Shown: one piece after another, positions 37,608 to 45,157 of the stretch
Layout: the number at the start of each line of letters is the position of its first letter
Position numbering within the stretch: the first letter of the stretch is position 1
From: Oscillochloris sp.
GTDB lineage: Bacteria > Chloroflexota > Chloroflexia > Chloroflexales > Chloroflexaceae
NCBI GenBank assembly: GCA_012032775.1
Contig: JAAUQO010000012.1
Span: 1 to 52,734, forward strand
Reading direction: 5' to 3'
DNA: 52,734 bases
Position numbers and translations under genes: made by a program
Notes under the pieces: model-generated
Told to the model about the DNA's origin: nothing
Databases searched by the model: none
What the model saw: the letters and a program-made list of their open reading frames with translations, nothing else

Positions 37608-38431
37608 TCAACGGCGTAAACGGGCGACAAGTTGGGTGTAGAACTGACTGCTTGGCCGCAGGCGCACAAACGTACAAACCTGCGGGCTGCGTCGAACCAC
37701 CACTTCATCGCCTTCAAACAGCGGCAGGTTTTCGCGCCCATCGATCGCGAGGTTCGCGTTCTGGCGCGAAAGCAACTTAATCGTGACCATGGCATTTTCG
37801 TGCAGCACCATTGAGGGGATGTCGGTCAGATGTGCGGCAACCGGCACAAGCACCAGCGAGCGCGAGCGGGGATCGACAATCGGGCGCCGGCGGCAAGTGC
37901 ATATGCCGTGGAGCCGGTTGCAGTCGAGACAAGCACGCCATCGGCGTGATACTCGGTAAGCGGCGAGTCGTCGATCATGACATGGGCCACGATCACCCGG
38001 CTCATCTCGCTGCGGGCCATCACCACTTCATTCAGCGCCGTGAACTCGGCGACGCGGGTACCCTCACGCCAGAGTGAAGCCGTGATCAGGGCGCGCTCGT
38101 CGTGCCAACCGCCGCCGCTGCGCAGCCGATCCATGCCCTCGTACAACTCTTCGGGGCCGACCTCGGCCATAAAACTGAGGTGACCGAGTGCGACGGCAAG
38201 CACCGGGATATTGCGCGGGAATGCCAGGCGAGCCGCCCGTAATACCGTCCCGTCGCCGCCCATTGCCACCATCAGATCGGCTTCTTCAAGCTGATCGGGA
38301 TGATCCCGAAACTCCTGTGAGCTACCGCGCCAGACATGCAAACCGCGCTCACTCAGCCATGCGGTCAGATCGGCCGAATGCTGAACCGATAGCCCGGAAA
38401 GCGGATTGTAGAGCACAGCGACACGTCGCAT
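37608..38431 (-). CDS. nadK: NAD kinase (one frameshift)
   Basis: About 274 residues when repaired. It makes NADP+ from NAD+ and ATP in the cytoplasm. Key motifs: the GGDGT loop (MVAMGGDGTVLRAARLA), the NE motif (FTALNEVVMAR), the glycine-rich conserved region ADGVLVSTATGSTAYALAAG, then LVLVPVAAHLTDIPSMVLHE. The frame breaks near 37882-37884 (minus CCC/GGCG region); one added base gives AAG(A/G)PIVDPRSRSLVLVPV. The ATG 38431 start fits the family (MRRVAVLYNPLSG). An extended -10 (TGGTATTCT) sits at 38468-38476 on the minus strand. It is essential in most bacteria, so the break is very likely an error. Confidence 0.92.
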
Positions 38432-38501
38432 AAGGCGTCTCCCGGCAAAATATCTGCGTAGGTCTGTAGAATACCACGGAACCGAGGCGCGAACAAAGCC
38501 A

Positions 38502-38510
38502 TGCTATAAT
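38502..38510 (+). promoter_or_regulatory. Extended -10 promoter of the M42 peptidase gene
   Basis: TGCTATAAT ends at 38510, a perfect -10 with TGn extension, 95 bases before the ATG. The -35 region is not consensus. It is one of several TGNTATAMT elements in the window. Confidence 0.55.
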
Positions 38511-38604
38511 GCGCCGGTTTCACACAAGATCCATGGTGATGATCACGTTTTGCGGCTGCGCCCGAACCCCTGATCCTCACTACTTTTCACAGGAGAACCG
38601 CTCT

Positions 38605-39663
38605 ATGGATCAGTCGCGGGTTGAATTTTTGAAGCGCCTTCTTACCACCCCCGGTCCATCGGGCGATGAGGCGGCGGCGGCGCGGGTCTGGCGTGAAAAC
38701 GCCGAACAGTTTGCCGATCAGGTGTATGCCGATGTGAGCGGCAACAGTTTCGCCGTGCTTGAGGGGAATGCCACACGGGTGCTGTTAGCCGGCCATATTG
38801 ATGAGATTGGGTTGATGATCAGCCACATCGATGAAAACGGCTACCTGTCGTTTTCGCCGATCGGCGGTTGGGATGCGCAGGTGTTGGTGGCGCAGCGCGT
38901 GCGACTGCTCGGTCGTAACGGCGAGATCGTCGGCGTGATCGGCAAGAAGCCGATTCACCTGCTGAAGCCTGAAGAGCGCACCCAGGCCAGCACGATCGAT
39001 CGTATGTGGATCGATATCGGCGCTGCGAACCGCGACGAGGCTCTGGAGTTGGTGCGGGTCGGCGATGTCGGCGTGATCGATGCGCCGCTCTACGAGCTGC
39101 CGAACAACCGGATCGTCAGCCGCTCGCTCGATAACCGGATCGGGGCATTTGTGGTGCTTGAGGCGCTGCGCCTGCTGGCCGAGCAACGGCCTGCCGCAAC
39201 CGTGGCCGCCGTGGCGACAGCACAGGAAGAGATCACTTTTGCCGGCGCAAGCACGGCCGCTTATAGCTTCGCTGCCCAGATCGCGATCGCGGTCGATGTT
39301 ACCTTCGCCACCGATCATCCCGAGTCGAACAAGAACCAGTGGGGCGATGTCAAACTCGGCGGCGGGCCGGTACTCGCCCGTGGTTCGGCTAATAGCCCGC
39401 TGGTCTACCGGCGCCTGATCGAGATCGCCGAGCGCGACAATATCCCCTACAGTGTTCAGATTGCGCCGCGTTACACCGGCACCGACGCCGACGCCATCCA
39501 CAAGATCCGCGGCGGCGTGGCAACCGGCGTTGTCTCGATTCCCAACCGCTACATGCATTCGCCCAACGAGATGATCCAGCTCGAAGATGTGGAGCACGCC
39601 GCGCGCCTGATCGCGGCCTTTGTACGTGATATCAGCGGCCAGGACGAATTCATTCCGCGCTAA
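38605..39663 (+). CDS. M42 family metallopeptidase (glutamyl/deblocking aminopeptidase type)
   Basis: 352 residues from ATG 38605 behind AGGAGA. It is a co-catalytic dinuclear metallopeptidase of the M42 family, normally a large tetrahedral dodecamer in the cytoplasm. Metal ligands and catalytic residues are visible: His in LLAGHIDEIGLM, Asp in RSLDNRIGAFV, the catalytic Glu pair in ATAQEEITFAGA, Asp in AIAVDVTFATDHPE and His in PNRYMHSPNEM. The length matches the family. Some family members are annotated as cellulases (FrvX/CelM), but peptidase activity is the established one. It is followed by the dehydrogenase gene in the same direction. Confidence 0.93.
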   Translation: MDQSRVEFLKRLLTTPGPSGDEAAAARVWRENAEQFADQVYADVSGNSFAVLEGNATRVLLAGHIDEIGLMISHIDENGYLSFSPIGGWDAQVLVAQRVRLLGRNGEIVGVIGKKPIHLLKPEERTQASTIDRMWIDIGAANRDEALELVRVGDVGVIDAPLYELPNNRIVSRSLDNRIGAFVVLEALRLLAEQRPAATVAAVATAQEEITFAGASTAAYSFAAQIAIAVDVTFATDHPESNKNQWGDVKLGGGPVLARGSANSPLVYRRLIEIAERDNIPYSVQIAPRYTGTDADAIHKIRGGVATGVVSIPNRYMHSPNEMIQLEDVEHAARLIAAFVRDISGQDEFIPR

Positions 39664-39727
39664 AACGATGCTACGCCATGGGTAGAATGTACTCTGTGCG
39701 GCGAAGCCCCCAGAGCACGTTCTCCGT

Positions 39728-39736
39728 GGTACAATC
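39728..39736 (+). promoter_or_regulatory. Extended -10 promoter of the Glu/Leu dehydrogenase gene
   Basis: TGGTACAAT at 39728-39736, 65 bases before the ATG at 39801. No clear -35 is seen. Confidence 0.45.
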
Positions 39737-39800
39737 TGTGCGTCGCGCCAGCGGTGTCGCGGCACATATGTTGCATACTCAAAGTCGAGGAGCATAGGCA

Positions 39801-41060
39801 ATGACAACAGTGGTAGAAAACGATAACCCAATGGCGATCGCCCAGCAGCAATTCGATATTGCCGCCGATCTGCTTGATCTGTCCGAGAATCTGCGTGGCA
39901 TTTTGCGCGTCCCCCAACGTGAACTCAGTGTGACCTTTCCGGTCAAGATGGACAACGGCGAGACGATTGTGTTCGAAGGTTTTCGGGTGCAACATAATCT
40001 CAGCCGCGGCCCGACTAAAGGCGGCATCCGCTATCACCCCTCGCTGACCCTCGACGATACGCGCGCCCTGGCAATGTGGATGACCTGGAAGTGTGCGGTG
40101 GCCAATCTGCCCTACGGCGGCGCCAAGGGCGGGGTTGTGGTCGATCCGAAACTGTTGTCGCTGAGTGAGATCGAGCGCCTGACCCGCCGTTACGCAACCG
40201 AGATGAGCATCGTAATCGGCCCCGAGCGCGACATTCCCGCGCCTGATGTCGGCACCAATCCGCAGATCATGGCCTGGATTATGGACACGATCTCGATGCA
40301 TCAGGGCTACACTGTTCCCGCGATTGTGACCGGCAAGCCCTTGAATATTGGTGGTTCGCACGGGCGCCACGAGGCTACCGCCCGCGGCCTGGTGTATTTG
40401 CTGAGCGAAGCGGCGCGCCACCTCGATCTGAACCTGAGCCGGTTGCGTGTGGCGGTACAAGGCTTCGGCAACGTCGGATTCACCTGCGCCCGTCTGCTCG
40501 AAAGCCTCGGCGCCACCGTGATCGCCGTCAGCGACAGCAAGGGCGGCCTGTTGAATATGGCCGGGCTGGAGATCGACCATGTTATGGCCCACAAACAGGC
40601 CAGCGGCCAGGTGGCGGGCTATCGTGAGGCCGACGAGATCACAAATGCCGATCTGCTGGGCCTCGATGTCGATGTGTTGATCCCGGCCGCCCTGAGTGGC
40701 GCGATCACCGCGTCCAACGCCCATCAGGTGCGTGCTCGCGTGGTGGCCGAGGGCGCCAACGGGCCGACGACACCCGCCGCCGACGAAATTCTCTATGATA
40801 AAGGTGTATTTGTGCTGCCGAATATCCTTGCCAACGCCGGCGGCGTGACGGTGAGCTACTTCGAGTGGGTGCAAGGGCTACAAGAATTCTTCTGGACCGA
40901 GCGCGAGGTGAATGCGCAGCTTGAGCGGGTGATCGTCAATGCGTTCCATAATGTGTTGACGGCAGCCCAGCATCATCGCGTGCATATGCGAACCGCCGCT
41001 TATACCCTGGCGATCCAGCGGGTTGCCGAGGCGGTGACGACCCGCGGCATTTACCCCTGA
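39801..41060 (+). CDS. Glutamate/leucine-type amino acid dehydrogenase
   Basis: 419 residues, ATG 39801 with GAGGAG. It deaminates an amino acid oxidatively to the 2-oxo acid with NAD(P)+; glutamate is the commonest substrate for this length. The catalytic region shows VQHNLSRGPTKGGIRYHP, TWKCAVANLPYGGAKGG and DIPAPDVGTNPQIMAWIMDT. The Rossmann domain has LRVAVQGFGNVGFTCARLLE and LIPAALSGAITASNA. The C-terminus ends with GVTVSYFEWVQGLQEFFWTE. This architecture matches the ~420-residue GDH-II group. A strong hairpin follows 4 bases after the stop. Confidence 0.93.
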   Translation: MTTVVENDNPMAIAQQQFDIAADLLDLSENLRGILRVPQRELSVTFPVKMDNGETIVFEGFRVQHNLSRGPTKGGIRYHPSLTLDDTRALAMWMTWKCAVANLPYGGAKGGVVVDPKLLSLSEIERLTRRYATEMSIVIGPERDIPAPDVGTNPQIMAWIMDTISMHQGYTVPAIVTGKPLNIGGSHGRHEATARGLVYLLSEAARHLDLNLSRLRVAVQGFGNVGFTCARLLESLGATVIAVSDSKGGLLNMAGLEIDHVMAHKQASGQVAGYREADEITNADLLGLDVDVLIPAALSGAITASNAHQVRARVVAEGANGPTTPAADEILYDKGVFVLPNILANAGGVTVSYFEWVQGLQEFFWTEREVNAQLERVIVNAFHNVLTAAQHHRVHMRTAAYTLAIQRVAEAVTTRGIYP

Positions 41061-41063
41061 TCT

Positions 41064-41108
41064 TTTTGGGCACTGTTTGTTGGTGAAGCGGCCAAACAGC
41101 GCCCAAAA
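41064..41108 (+). terminator. Hairpin after the dehydrogenase gene
   Basis: TTTTGGGCACTGTTTG (41064-41079) pairs with CAAACAGCGCCCAAAA (41093-41108), one mismatch in 16. The GGTGAAGC loop belongs to the GCGAA-core hairpin group. It starts 4 bases after the stop codon. Confidence 0.65.
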
Positions 41109-41130
41109 CTTTCGCCCGGCGGGTGGCTTG

Positions 41131-41139
41131 TGGTATACT
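41131..41139 (+). promoter_or_regulatory. Extended -10 promoter of the YtxH-like gene
   Basis: TGGTATACT at 41131-41139, 47 bases before ATG 41186. No consensus -35 is visible. Confidence 0.45.
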
Positions 41140-41185
41140 AAACCCAGCGCATTCTGATGCGTTTTTCATAGTGGAGCGAGAGTGC

Positions 41186-41407
41186 ATGACCGATGTATCG
41201 AATGAGGTTGCGGCGCTGTTTCCGCGTCGGGGCAAAGAACTCTGGTATGGTCTCGTATTCGGCATGCTGGCCGGAGCGATCGGGATGGCGTTGGCGGCGC
41301 CGCGCAGTGGTGCGGCCACCCGTGAATTGCTGCGCGAGCGGAGCCTGGAGTTGAAGGATCGCGCCGACGACTTGATCCGCAATCGCGGCAGCCGATCGCC
41401 GTTGTAA
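41186..41407 (+). CDS. YtxH-like small membrane protein
   Basis: 73 residues from ATG 41186 (GGAGCGAGAG upstream). A Gly-rich helix (WYGLVFGMLAGAIGMALAAP) followed by RSGAATRELLRERS and a charged amphipathic tail is the plan of YtxH/DUF883-like small envelope proteins. These often rise under stress. The family assignment is by pattern only. It precedes a 40-residue single-helix protein, probably in one transcript. Confidence 0.7.
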   Translation: MTDVSNEVAALFPRRGKELWYGLVFGMLAGAIGMALAAPRSGAATRELLRERSLELKDRADDLIRNRGSRSPL

Positions 41408-41461
41408 GCAGGTTTCAGTCGAGCAATAACCGTTACAGCCGATGTGACGTGGGAGGAAATG

Positions 41462-41584
41462 ATGGAAGACGATATGCGCCGCCGGATGATTCATGGCCTG
41501 ATCAGTCTCGCCTTGAGTCTTGCAGCGGCCTGGCTGGCAACCTATCTGACGAACAAGATCCTTGGCGCACCTGAGCAGGGGTAG
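41462..41584 (+). CDS. 40-residue single-helix membrane peptide
   Basis: ATG 41462 lies five bases after GGAGG, giving MEDDMRRRMIHGLISLALSL and ending TNKILGAPEQG. An acidic/basic head is followed by one hydrophobic helix (LISLALSLAAAWLATYL). The excellent ribosome site and position 54 bases after the YtxH-like gene support translation. I know no named family. It may be a small structural membrane peptide co-expressed with its neighbour. Confidence 0.6.
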   Translation: MEDDMRRRMIHGLISLALSLAAAWLATYLTNKILGAPEQG

Positions 41585-41630
41585 TTCGCCCGCCGGCAAC
41601 CGGCCTGTTTGTAAACCGAACCGCGTTCTT

Positions 41631-41656
41631 GAAGCCGCAGGGAGATCTGCGGCTTC
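41631..41656 (+). terminator. Hairpin after the small membrane peptide gene
   Basis: GAAGCCGCAG (41631-41640) and CTGCGGCTTC (41647-41656) form a perfect 10-bp stem with a GGAGAT loop, followed by a weak T-containing run (GTTGTCC). Confidence 0.55.
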
Positions 41657-41795
41657 GTTGTCCATCTTGCCACGTTCCTGATCCGTCGCGCCACCGGTGG
41701 CTGAAACCGGGAGAAAAGCCGTACGGGCGGCGTTTATGCTGGCAGACAAACACACGACAACGGGTCGCAGGTATTCTCTCTTCAGATTACAGAGC

Positions 41796-42449
41796 ATGGA
41801 AGCAGCATTGGATCGTAAACCGATTATCATCGGCGTGGCCGGTGGCAGCGCCAGTGGCAAAACCACCGTCTCCCAGGCGATCTTGCGTCGGGTCGGTGCA
41901 GGCCGGATCGCCTATATCCCGCATGATCTTTACTACAAAGATCTGAGCTACTTGCCGATGGAGCAACGCGCCCGGTTTAATTTCGATCACCCCGACGCGC
42001 TCGATAATGCTCTGTTGGTGGCCCACCTTGATGCGCTGGCCGCCGGCCATGCGATCGATGTGCCGAGCTACGATTTCGCCACCTATGTGCGGCTCCCCGA
42101 AACGCAGCGCGTGCATCCGCAGCCGGTGATTCTGTTGGAGGGGATTTTGATCTTCGCCGAGCCGGTGTTGCGCCGGCGCATGGATATCAAGCTGTTCGTC
42201 GATGCCGACGCCGATCTGCGCTTTATTCGGCGGCTGAAACGCGATATCGAGGAGCGTGGGCGTAGCCTGACATCGGTGGTCGATCAGTATATGAGCACGG
42301 TGCGCCTGATGCATCTTGAATTTGTCGAGCCGACCAAGCGCTATGCCGATGTGATCATCCCTGAAGGCGGCAGTAACCGGATCGCAATTGACATGGTGGT
42401 GGCCCGGATCGAGGCGGAATTGCAGGCCCGGCTGAATCCGCAGATTTGA
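41796..42449 (+). CDS. udk: Uridine kinase
   Basis: 217 residues taking ATG 41796 (MEAALDRKPIIIG); upstream in-frame starts lack homology. It phosphorylates uridine and cytidine with ATP or GTP in pyrimidine salvage. Walker A is GVAGGSASGKTTVSQAIL. YIPHDLYYKDLSYLPMEQRA, FNFDHPDALDN and VILLEGILIFAEPVLRR are standard uridine kinase motifs. RRLKRDIEERGRSL is the lid region and RYADVIIPEGGSN comes near the C-terminus. The Shine-Dalgarno is weak (AGAG). Confidence 0.93.
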   Translation: MEAALDRKPIIIGVAGGSASGKTTVSQAILRRVGAGRIAYIPHDLYYKDLSYLPMEQRARFNFDHPDALDNALLVAHLDALAAGHAIDVPSYDFATYVRLPETQRVHPQPVILLEGILIFAEPVLRRRMDIKLFVDADADLRFIRRLKRDIEERGRSLTSVVDQYMSTVRLMHLEFVEPTKRYADVIIPEGGSNRIAIDMVVARIEAELQARLNPQI

Positions 42450-42526
42450 CAACGGCGCGGTATCTGCCCACACTACAATAAGAAGACTTCGCATCGCTAC
42501 GCGTTGCTTGCCGCTTGCATCTGGCC

Positions 42527-43552
42527 ATGGGCGGCAACGGCGTTATGTCAGGTGGGCATGTGGAACAAGCACAGGCGTCGGCGCAAGCCGGGTTCTTGCG
42601 CCGACGCGATGAGTCGGGAGCCGCGATCGGCCCGGCGCTTCCGCTGAGTTGGGGCCGCACCACAGCGGCACAACCAACCGCACACCATATTCCGCTGCCG
42701 CTCTCCGGTTTGCAGTGGATTACGCAGGCGAACCTGCCCCAGCACTACGATTTCAAGCGTTTCTATCACGAGTATCTCCGCCCGCTTAGGGGCGGTTTTG
42801 TGATTCGCGGCTGCAACCCGGCCCAGGCCCACTTTCTCGCCGCTCAGGGCGTGCGGGTGGCCCGGATTGGCTGTGAGGCTCTGGTCGATCTACACGGCCC
42901 CGGCATGCAACGCCATGCCGTTCAGAAGATGGTGCGCCAGGCTGCGCGTCAAGGCCATGTTCACGAACTGCCCTGGAGTTCAGAGGCCGCCGTTGCATTG
43001 CAGGAACTTGTTCAACGCTCGCGTTACGGCGCACGGCCACAGCTACGGCATCTGTTTCGCACCGCATTCACCCCCGATACGCGCCTGTTCGTCTTTGACG
43101 GCACGAACGGTGCGCGCCATGGTGCGCTGTTGATCTCGCAGCCGCAGCCGCAACTGGCGGTAACAGAGTTGATGTTGCGGGTGCCGAGTGCGCCCGGCGG
43201 GGTGATGGAAAGCCTGTTTCGGAGCGTTGCAACGCGATTACGCAGCGAGGGCGTGCGGACACTGAGCCTGAACGAGGTGCCGTTTCAGCTTGAGGCGGCA
43301 GATATTGGTGGTTGGGAACGGCTGATTCAGGCCGGCGCAATGATGCTGCACGGCGCCTATAATGCCGCCGGCTTGCAACACTTCAAGGCCAAGTTCGCGC
43401 CGCAGTGGCGCCCGGCCTACCTCTGTGCCGCGCCGCAGATCTCGTTGCAGTTGTTGATCGATCTGTTTGTTGCTTCGGGCTGCCTGCGGCTGACAACCCA
43501 TCACGCATTCCAGGTAGTGCGTGCGCGCAGCATAACCTTTCTGCATAATTAG
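42527..43552 (+). CDS. DUF2156 / lysyl-phosphatidylglycerol synthase C-terminal-like protein
   Basis: About 341 residues from ATG 42527; a later ATG at 42545 is also possible. The domain is the GNAT-like catalytic part of MprF/LPG synthases without the membrane flippase. Landmarks are FKRFYHEYLRPLRGGFVIRG, MRVPSAPGGVMESLFRSVA, VRTLSLNEVPFQLEAADIGG and YNAAGLQHFKAKFAPQWRPA. Standalone forms occur in many bacteria and their acceptor is uncertain; aminoacyl-tRNA-dependent lipid or peptide modification is the family theme. No membrane helices are seen. It converges on the fumarase-like gene through a shared hairpin. Confidence 0.75.
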   Translation: MGGNGVMSGGHVEQAQASAQAGFLRRRDESGAAIGPALPLSWGRTTAAQPTAHHIPLPLSGLQWITQANLPQHYDFKRFYHEYLRPLRGGFVIRGCNPAQAHFLAAQGVRVARIGCEALVDLHGPGMQRHAVQKMVRQAARQGHVHELPWSSEAAVALQELVQRSRYGARPQLRHLFRTAFTPDTRLFVFDGTNGARHGALLISQPQPQLAVTELMLRVPSAPGGVMESLFRSVATRLRSEGVRTLSLNEVPFQLEAADIGGWERLIQAGAMMLHGAYNAAGLQHFKAKFAPQWRPAYLCAAPQISLQLLIDLFVASGCLRLTTHHAFQVVRARSITFLHN

Positions 43553-43583
43553 GCTGGATTGACGGCGAAACCGCCAATCCAGC
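43553..43583. terminator. Bidirectional hairpin between convergent genes
   Basis: GCTGGATTG (43553-43561) pairs with CAATCCAGC (43575-43583), with an inner GGCGAAACC loop. It begins at the stop of the DUF2156 gene and ends 12 bases from the stop of the opposing gene. Confidence 0.6.
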
Positions 43584-43594
43584 GCAACCGAACA

Positions 43595-45009
43595 TTATCC
43601 GCCCGCGCCGACGCCCTGAATGCCGCCCTCGGTGAGTTTACGGGCGTCGATCAGTTTGTCAACCTCGTCGCCGGAGAGCAGACCCTTCTCGACCACCACT
43701 TCGCGGATGGTTTTGCCGGTCGCCATTGACTCCTTGGCGACGGCGGCGCCGTTCAGGTAGCCGATCACCGGGTTGAGCGCAGTAACCAGAATCGCATTCT
43801 TGGCCAGCCAGCCCTCGGCCTTTTCGCGGTTGGCCGTGATGCCGACCACACACTTGGTGGTGAATGCGTTGATCGCGCCGATCAGCACATGCATCATCTC
43901 GAAAAGATTATGGGCGATGATCGGCATCATCACATTCAACTCAAGCTGGCCGGCCTGCGCCGCCAGGGCCACGGTGTGATCGTTGCCCTGGACATGAAAA
44001 CAGGCCATGTTCAGCATCTCGGCCAGTACCGGGTTGACTTTGCCGGGCATAATGCTGGAGCCGGGCTGTACGGCGGGCAGCCGAATCTCATCGAGGCCGG
44101 TGGCCGGGCCCGACGAGAGCATCCGGAAATCGTTGGCGATCCGGGTGAGCGTGATACAAAGCGTACGCATACTGGCCGAGAAATCGGCGGCGTCGGCCAT
44201 ACTCTGCATCGACTCGAAAAGGTTGCCCGACGAGCGCAAATCGTGGCCGGTCAGATCGCTGAGCGCGACCACCATGCGCTCGTGGTACGCGGGATGGGCG
44301 TTTAAACCGCTGCCGGTGGCGGTGCCGCCGATGCCGAGCCGGCGCAGCCGATCGGAGGCAACCATGATCCGTTCCAGATCGTTGCGGACGGCCTGGGCAT
44401 AGGCGCCGAACTCCTGGCCGAGCCGCACCGGCACCGCATCCTGCAAGTGCGTGCGGCCGGACTTGACGACATCATCGAACTCCTGGGCCTTGGCCTCAAG
44501 TGCATCGGCGAGGTCGTCATCGCGGCGAGCAGTTCCGGCAGCCGCCAGAGACAACCCAGCCGGATCGCGGTCGGAATCGTGTCGTTGGTGCTCTGGGCCA
44601 TGTTGACGTGATCGTTCGGGCTAACCGGCTTCTGCGGGTCATCGAGGGTGAAGCCGAGGATCAGGTTGGCCCGGTTGGCGATCACCTCGTTCAAATTCAT
44701 GTTATGGCTGGTGCCGGCACCGGCCTGGAAGGGATCGACCACGAACTGATCGCTGTGCTGACCGGCCAGCACTTCGTCGGCAGCCTGGACGATCGCGTCG
44801 GCCAGTTGCTTGTCGAGCAGGCCGAGATCGCGGTTGACAACGGCTGCGGCGCGCTTAACGGCGGCCTGCGACCATACGAAGGCGGGATACGGTTTTGCAC
44901 CGCTGACCGGGAAATTCAACACGGCGCGCTGGGTTTGCGCGCCATACAACGCATCGGCCGGCACCTGCATCTCGCCCAATGAGTCCTTCTCGATCCGGAA
45001 CTCAGACAT
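43595..45009 (-). CDS. Class II fumarase / aspartase superfamily lyase (one frameshift)
   Basis: About 471 residues when repaired; ATG 45009 has an AAAGGAG site. Superfamily motifs are GAQTQRAVLNFPVSG, AGAGTSHNMNLNEVIANRA, SGRTHLQDAVPVRLGQEFG, GTATGSGLNAHP and the signature GSSIMPGKVNPV. The signature is mixed: PGKVNP recalls fumarase, while PV and the following AEMLNMACFHVQGND recall aspartate ammonia-lyase. I therefore do not assign fumC or aspA. The enzyme would add or remove water or ammonia at fumarate. The frame breaks at CCC 44555-44557; one added C restores AIRLGLSLAAAGTARRDDDL. An extended -10 (TGCTACAAT) is at 45072-45080. Confidence 0.9.
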
Positions 45010-45071
45010 AATCACGACTCCTTTGGCGTACGCCGCGTGAATAGCAAAGAATAACCGGGGATTCGCGGCTG

Positions 45072-45080
45072 ATTGTAGCA
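45072..45080 (-). promoter_or_regulatory. Extended -10 promoter of the fumarase/aspartase-like gene
   Basis: On the minus strand TGCTACAAT (45072-45080) lies 63 bases before ATG 45009. No strong -35 is seen. Confidence 0.45.
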
Positions 45081-45112
45081 CACGTGATTCGTTCGAATGC
45101 GGAATATCGCTG

Positions 45113-45153
45113 TTGGTTACGAGTTCTCGGCTTTGCCAAGAACTCGTAACCAA
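45113..45153 (-). terminator. Perfect 15-bp hairpin after the USP-DUF389 gene
   Basis: TTGGTTACGAGTTCT (45113-45127) pairs perfectly with 45139-45153 around a loop with its own CGGC/GCC pairing. It starts 5 bases beyond the leftward gene's stop. Confidence 0.65.
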
Positions 45154-45157
45154 CGAG

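Noticed and set aside
38785-40874. Two long minus-strand frames opposite the M42 peptidase and dehydrogenase genes
   Set aside because: Their codons mirror the real genes, they overlap each other, and they show no family motifs.
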